In this document: piece by piece, positions 56,063 through 64,000 of the stretch
Layout: the number at the start of each line of letters is the position of its first letter
How positions within the stretch are numbered: the first letter of the stretch is position 1
Assembly (NCBI GenBank): GCA_002221725.1
Contig: NJFT01000214.1
Coordinates: forward strand, 1 to 64,000
Direction: 5' to 3'
DNA length: 64,000 nucleotides
From: Scedosporium boydii
Lineage: Eukaryota; Ascomycota; Sordariomycetes; Microascales; Microascaceae
Position numbers and translations under genes: made by a program
Notes under the pieces: generated by a model
What the model was told of the DNA's origin: nothing
Databases searched by the model: none
What the model saw: only the letters and a program-made list of their open reading frames with translations

Positions 56063-57346
56063 ATGATACAATCACACATTGACATTGACGTGGACGGCGA
56101 TATTTTAGCCGTCCTTGTGGAACCCTCCCATCCATTCGCTCCCTGGCCCGCGGCTCAGGGCATATCGGCCGATGGCATTAATGACGAAAGAGTCAACGAA
56201 TCGCAGAAGACCGCTGCGATGGTCAAGAATGAGGAGGACATTGATGACAACGGTGAAAGAGCACACCCCTGCCGGACTAAGGCAAAGGGAAAATAAGCTA
56301 ATATCCATGTGGTTTCCCACAGCCCCGTCAAGTGACACGGAAAGCGCGCACGTCCCCACTCCGGACCCGGCCGAGTTCCACCTCAAGCTCTCCTCAAAGC
56401 ATTTATTGCTCGCGTCGTCCCGTTTACGAGAGACCTCTGAGACACAATGGGAAGTGCCTAGCTGTAACCAAGAAGGTGAACTTTGGCGCTGGGATCTGGG
56501 AGACAGTTTTGATCCCGAGGCTTTCGAAATTGTCATGAATGCTATCCATGGACGGAATAGGCGTGTACCTAGAGCAGTCGACCTCGAGCTCATGGCTAAA
56601 ATATGCGTCATCATCAATTATCTACAATGCCATGAATCGATGGACCTGATATGCGACATTTGGAAGACCGGGATAGCGAAGGTAGTTCCGAACAAGGTCT
56701 GCAGGGATCTTGTCCTGTGCGCCTTCATCGCTTGTGTCTGTGGGGGTCCAAAGCTATTCGTGCCGGCGGTACGACCAGCGATTCTAGAAGGCCAGGCAAT
56801 GCTTCCTTCTCTTGGGCTTCCGTTCAATCCAGGCGTGCTTGGTAAGCTCCCAGGTCTAAGCCTATTCATCTCTACATATTAACCAGAGAAGTAGAAGTGG
56901 TCGAGGAGAGCAGACAAGGCCTAATTAAGAAGACACTCGACTCGCTGTACGGCGTTGTCGATCTTCTCACTAGCGCATCTGCTCCTTGCCATGTTGAGTG
57001 TAGCTCCATGCTCCTCGGCTCGCTATTGAAGCAAATGGATGAGATATCCCTGCCGCGGACTCGGCCGGCTCACCTAGATACTAAATGGAGTGTTGGGTCG
57101 TTGATTCGGGCCATCCGTGGCTTCAAATCACCCACCTGGAGTCACCCGTCTGAAAGTGTCACCGGGAGTCTTATGGACTACGAGACCTGGAAAAAGACGA
57201 AGGGGAGGCGGCTAAACAGATCGTCCTTCTCGCGTCACTCGGGCTCCTGTAACGGAGTGCCAAAGCATCACCCCTGTACCCTCAAGGACTTCTTCCACGA
57301 CCTTGATTTTTTCGAGGGTTCCTGGGAAGTTCCAGAGTTGTGTTAG
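56063..57346 (+). CDS. BTB/POZ-like fungal protein, paralog 1
   Basis: Exons 56063-56252, 56323-56841 and 56889-57346 give 388 aa. It begins IDIDVDGDILAVLVEP and, after a polar loop, has FHLKLSSKHLLLASSRLRE. It continues with WDLGDSFDPEAFEIVMNAIHGRNRRVPRAVDLELMAKICVIINYLQC, the core of fungal BTB-like proteins (D-G-D-x-x-L-x-V ... S-x-x-H-L...A...F). The C-terminal half is helical with KSPTW near the end. These proteins probably mediate protein contacts. No partner is evident. The downstream paralog shares exon layout, with exon 2 of exactly 519 nt in both. The acceptor of intron 2 is AACCAGAG. The more usual AACCAG would put a TAG in frame, a small difference from the paralog. Confidence 0.72.
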
Positions 57347-57736
57347 AACTGTAGCGGACGACCTAATATTTGCAACCCCCCCCCCCCCCCCCCCCTTTTA
57401 GCTATTTTTGAAATTTTGCGGCTCCACCATCCTGCTCTTTGTAGCTTCACACTCGGCATCTTGAAAGTCGAGGCATGCTGTCTTTATATGCTACGAGGAA
57501 AAGAAAAAGAAATTGAGCTTTGGTCGTTGGCAAACGCATATGCTACATACACAAAATCCGACACCGGGTAGGGTCTGAATTCTGCAGCAGGCCAACCACC
57601 CACGAGGATAGAAAGGTGGGGTTGGGCTGCAAAACTGCGACTTGGGTCGCTTCACTCTCAACCTCTTTCGGATTGTTTGATAGACTCGCTTCGACCACTT
57701 CCAATTCCTCAACCGCTTCGACGCCTTGTCATAGAC
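57347..57736. other. Spacer between BTB-like paralogs
   Basis: Contains an uninterrupted 20-C run (57,376-57,395) 30 bases past the stop of paralog 1, then the short promoter of paralog 2. No gene. Confidence 0.5.
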
Positions 57737-58994
57737 ATGTACGCTTCATCCGTGAATGTTGATCCCGATGGTGATGTCTTGGCAATTCTCCTCAAACCAC
57801 CACAACCGTTTGCTCCTTGGGGTTCGGGTAAAGTTTTACCGAAGACTAGAGGCAAGGCTGATGACACCGCACCATCTCCGGGGGGTGGTGACGCCGCAGG
57901 CAATGAGGCAGAAATATCGGGCTGTAGGTGAGATGTCTCCTTCTCCTTGAAACCTTCTATTGATATGGTGCAGCAAACGATGGAGAGTGCATCAAAGCTT
58001 CTCCCCAGCCAACTGAGGAGTTCATACTCCGACTTTCATCGAGGCACTTAATGCTGGCCTCTCCTCGCCTGAAAGCAATGTTTTCCGGTCCATGGGCAGA
58101 GGCGAACAGTCGCGATGCAAATGGACTCCACCGCTGGGAGCTTGGCGAGATCTTCGATCACGAGGCCCTCACTACCGTGATGAATATCATTCACGGACGT
58201 AATCGCGGTGTACCCCGCAGCGTGAGCCTTGAAATGTTAGCCAAGATTTCCGTCGTTGTGGATGATCTCTTTTGCTTTGAGGCCGTGGAAGTGTTTTCCA
58301 AGATGTGGATAACTGAGCTCAGTAGTTCTCTCCCGAGTACCTACTGTCGCGACCTTGTCTTTTGGATCTTTATCTCCTCTGTCTTCCGTGAGGGCACGGA
58401 AACTATCCTCACGTCGACGACCCGCACAGCGGTTCTAAACAGCCAGGGCGAGATCGATACTCTCGGGCTTCCGATTCGCCACGACATAGTGGGTACGTGG
58501 TATTGACAAGCACAACTGCCCCTGCTTTCATCGTATACTTATTAATCCACGGTACAGAGGAAATTGAAAAGAAAAGGCACTCGCTTGTCAGCAGAACTAC
58601 CCACTACCTCCATAGTACCGCTGACCGCTTGCTCCGGGGTTCGGGAATGTGCTCTTTTGCCTGCGACTCTTTACTCTTCGGCGCATTGGTCAAACAGATG
58701 CGAGATCTAGGTCTGCATTGGCCTAAAGGGTCCGACCCAGCTCCAGCTTTCAGTCCGTCGGAGCTATTCCAGGCTGTGCGCGCTTTTAAATCCCCAGAGG
58801 TCTGCGGTTCGTTTGGTATGGCGCTCAGGGAAGGTCTTGATGAAAATTCCGCTCAGATTTATCCGAGATCATATTATAACTCATATTGCAGTCAACATGG
58901 CTGCAAGTTGGAAAAGTTTCTAGGCTGTATTTCCCATATCGAGGTAAATGAGAGTCAGGCCAAGCATTCAAGAGAGTTAAGTAAGCTCACATAA
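57737..58994 (+). CDS. BTB/POZ-like fungal protein, paralog 2
   Basis: Exons 57737-57923, 57974-58492 and 58558-58994 give 380 aa. The same architecture as its neighbour: VNVDPDGDVLAILLKPPQPFAPW, EEFILRLSSRHLMLASPRLKAMFSGPW, WELGEIFDHEALTTVMNIIHGRNRGVPRSVSLEMLAKISVVVDDLFCFEAVEVFSKMW, and a C-terminal KQMRDLGL...FQAVRAFKSPEV block. The second exon (LKAMFSG) fits the fungal BTB consensus better than paralog 1 (SRLRETS). A tandem duplication is clear from identical intron positions and phases. A longer first exon ending at TGTAG is also possible but breaks phase. Function unknown, presumed adaptor. Confidence 0.78.
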
Positions 58995-59573
58995 GGGATC
59001 TAGAAGTCTATCGGATAGGTCCCAGTGACGAGGACACCGATGCCGGGGTAGTAATTCCAAGTTTTAATCTTTAAGATTAAGTGTCGATTATGGCTCTATG
59101 TCAGCGTCATCAGAAACTAAGTTCCGGGAGGAGAATGAAGGTAGTCTGGGTATTCATCACCACTACAATAGAAATTGAGTGTTGTCCTATCATTTTGCAG
59201 GCTTCATGTGTACGCCGAGGGCGGCTGGGTGGACTTCATGTTGAAAGTCTTTTGGTGATTGGAGTATCCTGATATCAGTACAAATCAAAACGCCTAGCAG
59301 TAATATATTCAAGAAACTGCGAGACTATCCAAAAGGCACAGAAAGGTTGGCAGCGATGGTCCTGTATCTCTTAGAAACTATATTGTGACACGATTACATC
59401 TTGCACCCAGCGTCAATAGTAATAATATAACCTGCTGAGTGATATTCCCGCAAGTACATCCGCCACAGCTTGGTTTTATTAGGGCGGCCTATCCCGCAAT
59501 AGACCATTGTATATTCTTCGAGAGAATCACTAGGCCGAACACAAACATAGCAATAGATCCGGTACATGGCCGA
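58995..59573. other. Intergenic, convergent 3' flanks
   Basis: No gene seen. The 3' flanks of paralog 2 and of the GPI-anchored protein gene. Confidence 0.45.
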
Positions 59574-60292
59574 TTACAGACCCACCAAGAACGCACCGAT
59601 ACCACCAACGATAGCCATAACGCCCAGCTGCGCATTCTGTCCAGCACCAGCGGTCGGGATAGGGGGAGGGCTAGTAGGGATAGTGCTGTTGCCGGATCGG
59701 GAAGTAGAGGGAACGGGAGGGACCGAAGTGGGCTCCTCAGGACAGTCAGTGACCGTCGAGGTAGGCTCCTCGGGGGTATCGGTGGGAACATCGGTAGGAG
59801 CCTCGGTGGCAGAGTCAGTAGGCTCAGCGGGAGTCGAGGACTCGGGGGCACTGGTAGGCGGCTCGGGGGTGTCGGTGGCCGGAGGGGGGATGACGCTCAG
59901 GGTGGCGGTGGCACCGCAGTCCTCGAGGGACAACTCGTTGGGACAGCAGCCGGCATTGGTGCAGCGGGTGCCAGCAGGGCAGTACTCTGCAGAAGGGAAA
60001 GTCAGTCATCCCCACTGATTTGGGTAGGGATTTCACGATGAGGCAACTTACTTCCATTAGAGCAGCAAGTCTCCCCCTTGCTAGGGTTGTAGCAGTTTGG
60101 GAAGCCGATGCAGGGAATGTTGCCCGGACCGCAGGACTTCTCGCAGGTGGCCGGCGCGGGGACCGGGACGCAGATGTCGCCCTGGCGCTCGACGATGCTC
60201 CTCAAGGCGAAGAGGGCTTGTCGCTGTCCACCGAGGAGGGGTACAGTGGCAGAGGCGGCGCCGGCGAAGATGAGAGTCGAGAGGAGCTGCAT
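59574..60292 (-). CDS. GPI-anchored cysteine-rich, Pro/Thr/Ser/Glu-rich cell-surface protein
   Basis: Exons 60292-60052 and 59986-59574 (65-nt intron, phase 1) give 217 aa. Residues 1-15 are a signal peptide. Residues 40-104 form a cysteine-rich module (CVPVPAPATCEKSC..., NPSKGETCCSNGKYCPAGTRCTNAGCCP) with about 13 cysteines. Residues 115-190 are a low-complexity stalk with PxEPTS/PTDxxT repeats, expected to be O-mannosylated. The end (small residues at GAGQN, then LGVMAIVGGIGAFLVGL) is a clear GPI-attachment signal. It should sit on the plasma membrane or wall. Such proteins are common in fungal walls. A specific role cannot be given. The PIG-L gene at the other end of the window serves this pathway in general, not this gene. 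Confidence 0.85.
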
Positions 60293-62263
60293 TTTCGTGG
60301 GTAGGTTTTTGGATGTTTGCTTTTTAACGAGAGGACGGACAAGACCGGTTTAGCGAATGGATAATTCCAATAAATGAATTACATCAAGTGCAAAGGAAAG
60401 ATGGAGAAAAGGCCCTCCCGAAGGGCTGAGTCTTTGGGCAGATATTTAAACAAACATTGAGGTACACACGCGAGCAATTCTTCCAGGGCACCCTGGCGAC
60501 GTGATTTCTTGATTTGATGAACATTGCGACGCACAATTAAGAAGGGGACGGCAAGTAAGCCGGTTCATCTTTGTTCCTACGTAGGATTGATCTTGAGAAA
60601 TGAAAGTAAGCAGGAGATGATCCGTTTCCTCACTTGGGAGGTGAGTGTCGCACATCTTCCCGTCGATAAGAATACTAATCTCCCCCACAGCAGGCCTTCT
60701 CGTTTAGGACTAGTTCATCCGCTGGATGGATAAGGCTTCCAGGGGTTGAAACACCCAGACCTATTATTAGGGGCTGTGCGTGATTACAATCCTGGATTTG
60801 TGATCAGGGTACCTGCATCGATGACATCTCGATCAGCAAGGAAATGTGATGGGAAACCAAGTTTTTGCAGCTTTACAGTCCTTCCCATTGGCAATAGCCG
60901 GGCGTTTGCGCATGAGGGCAATATCGACGTCTGTGGTGCCCCCTATCTTATGCTGGAATCACAACTCGAGCGACGAATAGGATGATTGGAGCATCATCGC
61001 ATCATCCGACACCAATGTTGGCGGTGACATCCGCGCATCAGGTGTGGCACACTTCACTCCTTCGGTAGCGACAGAAGAGATGAGAGCAAAATAAAGGGCA
61101 ATCGAAAACAAATAGACCGAGATGACAGTCAGTCGGGGCCTGCGTAATGGAGTCCCTCGTATCCTTCGTATGTCCACAGCGCGTCCGCGTCCTGCTGATA
61201 TATCGGTCGGGCTTGGAAATCACTGCGAGACAGCCCTCGATCGCTTTAGGATCCGTGACTGGTGTCTGACAATACAGCAAGAGCTGGAGAGCGGTTGGAG
61301 ACGTACGGAAAGGCCCATTTTCTAGGAAAAAGAAAAAAAAAAAACATGGCGCTGCCAACCAGATCAAGGACTTTTGATTTCGTCTCCGCGAGAAGAGCAG
61401 CAAATATTTGGTTCATATCTGGGGTATAGGACTACGGAATGGCATCCCGTTGCGCTTCGTACTAATTGCCTTTCTTTCCTTGGTACAACTGCCCCACGAG
61501 CAGGGTCGCATGTCTGCCCGTCGATATCCAGTCACGACCTTCCTCTTCCTGCTCGCCGGCCTTGGCGGAACCCCATAAAAGCCACAGCCAGTGGACACTT
61601 GACGGAGTGCCTCCAGACTAACCCTTACTTTCGTTTTTTCGTTGCCTTTATTTACTTTGTTTGCTAGTTGACCAACCTTGATACGCGCAGACTATTGATG
61701 TAAGATGATTTTTACATCATTTCTTCCGCGTGATGTTAGGACGCCAATTAAATTCGCGACCTCCACGCCACCTATGAGTAACTTGCAGGCATGGTGGCAG
61801 AGTGAAGCTTCACGGTCCCGTCGAAATCAGTCCGCGACCATCTCTTGCCCGGAGTAATTACTGCCATTGGTTACGAATCTACTTATTAGCGACAATATCC
61901 TTGACGAACGAGCCCCAGCCGGGCATTGAAGATTGAAGCTACTTGTTAAGAAAGGTTGAAGAAACAAAAAGCCAACATGCCCAGAGGATAGGCATGGCAG
62001 GGTTGACGGAGGAATACCGGTCCAAGATGTCCAGTGCCGGTCCTTAGCATTTATGAACCGGTCCGGCAGTTCGGAATCGAAAGGACTTGCCTCATAAATC
62101 CAAATACATAAATAAAGAAAAGGAAAGAAGAAGAAAAAAAGAGAGAGAATACAAAGCAAAGGAAAGAGAGGTATGGTTACGGTAGAACAAATATAATATA
62201 CATATATTGATCCGAAAGAAAAAAAATTACAGTGGTTGCTGAAGATACAAAAAAATGAAGTTT
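60293..62263. other. 2-kb intergenic stretch
   Basis: Upstream of the GPI-protein gene, with a TTTAAATA element near 60,445 on the minus strand. Frames up to 157 codons overlap on both strands without motifs. A purine tract lies at 62,114-62,172. No gene called. Confidence 0.4.
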
Positions 62264-62353
62264 GGGGCCAACCGGGGATTGAACCCGGGACCTCTCGCAT
62301 ATTAGCATAGGGTGTTACCCTAAGCGAGAATCATACCACTAGACCATCGGCCC
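62264..62353 (-). tRNA. tRNA-Pro (anticodon AGG) with an 18-nt intron
   Basis: On the minus strand GGGCCGA (acceptor), a D arm with GGTCTAGTGGTATGA, an anticodon stem and loop TTCTCGC-TTAGGG, and a T arm CCGGG-TTCAATC-CCCGG close on TTGGCCC with discriminator C. All stems pair (one G-T). The anticodon AGG is read as IGG after editing. An 18-nt intron starting TAACACCCTA interrupts after position 37. Its ACCCTA pairs with the TAGGGT of the loop, the usual geometry for tRNA splicing endonuclease. The TTCAATC loop and GGTCTAGTGG box serve as internal pol III B and A boxes. Conserved proline-tRNA features (TCTCGC stem) agree. Confidence 0.93.
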
Positions 62354-63410
62354 TTGTCTGATTGACTTGCTGCTTGTCAACGAGCTCCTTTCTTCACCCC
62401 ATACAGCCATTACGACCAGTAGCCGCAAAGGGAGAGAAAATTCGGCGACAGAACTCCCGAATTTGACAAATCCTCGATCGAATCGCCCGCATCTTTTATC
62501 CGCCGTCACGTCTCCAAATGCATTGGGCACTATGTTGTCCCTGGCTGTTTTGGGCGGCCCAAGGCTAACGTATGCCCCGATTGGATATGTTGATCTCCGC
62601 CCGTACCGTGATGACAAAGGATGTGGGAGAAAATGCCGTAGGGTTAAAAGAGAATGATCGTGGACAACCTGATGACCAGAGGATAATGAGGCTCAGCTAG
62701 GGGCACCATAGTCTGCTGATATAAATAGGCTGCCTTCTTAGCGTAAGAAAACGCCATAGCTACTGAAGCAGTCGAAGAGTACATATGGTCACGCTTGTGG
62801 CTATATCCTTCTCCCGCCGGGCCCTGTGGAGTGTGGACGAACATGAAGAGGGGCAGGACAAGATCGGTAGTGATGGCGTCGCTAAGCATGACACCCGCCT
62901 GGGGCTTACGTCCCTAGAGTCAACTAAAGAAGCAGGAGATTTATCTACGTCTCTTTGGAATTCTCCAGGCGATGAGGAAAAGGCTGGGTGTGAAATCTAG
63001 GAATAAGAGTTCGGGCGCGAGCGGGTTGACCAGGCCTAGTTTTCACACGGGCTTAAATAGTTGGGTGTAAGCGTAGAGTTACTACTTCTTTCTCCTTTCT
63101 CCCCCTCGTCCTCCTCATTTTTCTTTGGTCAGACCGCTCATGACCTCTCTTAGAAGTTACGGCCCCGAAGCATATGGCTGCATGTGGAATCTACTGTCTA
63201 GTCGTAAATATGAAACCACACGATTTTCGTAGGAATACATGCCCAAAACATGTGAACGAACACCCGAGAAGGGTAGAAAATGGACCTGTGCGACTTTGAT
63301 AAAGCGCTGGTGGCGCTCCTCCATTTGGTTCACACCTCAACCTGAGTCCCCTGTCAACGATCTTCCTAGAGATTCTATTCCCGCAACACCCCGGAAACTG
63401 AAATTCCACC
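62354..63410. other. Intergenic, no gene seen
   Basis: Between the tRNA and the right-edge membrane protein. Frames up to 153 codons on both strands overlap the start of the last gene in other frames and carry no motif. Confidence 0.4.
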
Positions 63411-64000
63411 ATGTTGAAGTTACGCCTCCTGGGGGTATTCCTCCCTGCCTTAATCCTCATCATCTGTGGCTTCACCTTCATGGATGCCCCCGTTCGCCCC
63501 GCCGGTCCGACCCGCAAAGAAGCATACCAGACCCTAGCCCGCGTCATTGCGCATTAGATAAGTTCCATTACCTACATCGTACTCTGCGCCCTAGACCCGT
63601 ACACTCTCTGTCGGAGCGCCGCAGCGATGCTATCGGCCTACCATATGATAATTGCCATCAGCGGATCTTATTGGTGGGCTTTCACCGCCTTGAGGGGTGA
63701 AGAATACGCCGACTCATACGAGCTCCTCCGCAAATACCTAGACGCGATGATGATGCAGGCTTCTGGGCTCTTCATCTTCTTCTGGATAGCCTTTGCGTTG
63801 ACGACGGTCCCTGGTCTTCAGGAGCCTATGGGCTGGATGCATTCCGGTTAGTATTCCACCTTTACGCAACTGCGATTTCCACGTTTATTTCAATGCTAAC
63901 CTAAGCGCCATTCATAGTTTTGATCCTCGAAGGTATTTGCATTCTTGGAGGCGGTTTTCTATTCTGGCGGAGGTGGAAGTTTGAAAAGGCCCAGGCCAAG
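63411..64000 (+). CDS. Membrane protein, cut by the window end, with an in-frame TAG
   Basis: From the ATG at 63411 the frame gives LRLLGVFLPALILIICGFTF (membrane segment 1), DAPVRPAGPTRKEAYQTLARVIAH, then TAG at 63555-63557. It continues open in the same frame with ISSITYIVLCALDPYTL (segment 2), MLSAYHMIIAISGSYWWAFTAL (segment 3) and GLFIFFWIAFALTTV (segment 4). Exon 1 ends at 63846. An intron (GTTAGT...CATAG) leads to exon 2 at 63918, with SVLILEGICILGGGFLFWRRW (segment 5) to the edge. A TGG-to-TAG change would explain the stop. No intron can remove it. A start at the Met at 63630 (MLSAYHM) would skip it but drop two helices. Family not recognised. Confidence 0.6.

Noticed and set aside
59439..60041. 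A Gly/Arg-rich 200-codon plus-strand frame
   Set aside because: Antisense to the P/T/S/E stalk of the GPI-anchored protein.
1..64000. CRISPR arrays, bacterial operons, rRNA genes
   Set aside because: None seen. Spliced introns and gene families show a fungal nuclear genome.

Overview
The window reads as nuclear DNA of a filamentous ascomycete (Pezizomycotina, probably Sordariomycetes). Genes are spaced and monocistronic. Introns are mostly 50-125 nt with GTAAGT-like donors and CTAAC/CTGAC-like branch sites. The families present (Zn2Cys6 and C2H2 regulators, GMC oxidoreductase, Baeyer-Villiger monooxygenase, galactose oxidase, CBM18 chitin deacetylase, SRPK-like kinase, BTB paralogs, plectasin-like defensin) are typical of such fungi. 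I rebuilt the genes by hand-splicing and checked that exon phases add up. There is no BLAST or HMM support.

Left third (0-30 kb): a GPI12/PIG-L de-N-acetylase, a secreted LVIVD/choice-of-anchor-B protein, a secreted galactose oxidase with all ligand residues, and a three-exon CSalpha-beta defensin whose last two cysteines sit on a 19-nt third exon. Then come a decayed D-2-hydroxyacid dehydrogenase and an F-box-like gene. After these lies a group that could be one catabolic unit: Baeyer-Villiger monooxygenase, Zn2Cys6 regulator, HSL-type esterase, a PD-(D/E)XK/Uma2-like hypothetical, GMC alcohol oxidase and, further off, a Gfo/Idh/MocA dehydrogenase. Ketone to ester to alcohol plus acid to aldehyde is a coherent route for the first enzymes.

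Middle (30-50 kb): an SRPK-like kinase and a small hypothetical gene, each apparently off frame by one base, a CMP/dCMP-type deaminase, a 5.6-kb stretch without a recognisable gene, and a four-finger C2H2 factor. After that comes a repeat-rich zone (42.5-47.7 kb) with a tandem 416-nt-offset duplication, an AT-rich island of about 1.8 kb, and one copy of a dispersed repeat whose other copy lies at 21.9 kb. A polytopic membrane protein closes this part.

Right third (50-64 kb): a frameshifted AIG2/gamma-glutamylcyclotransferase-like gene, another gene-poor stretch, a chitin deacetylase with a C-terminal hevein domain, two tandem BTB-like paralogs, a GPI-anchored cysteine-rich wall protein, an intron-containing tRNA-Pro(AGG), and a membrane protein cut by the window end that carries an in-frame TAG.

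Several otherwise well-conserved genes are off by single bases at short homopolymers. Either this region is accumulating gene decay or the assembly contains indel errors. Resequencing or RNA-seq would decide.
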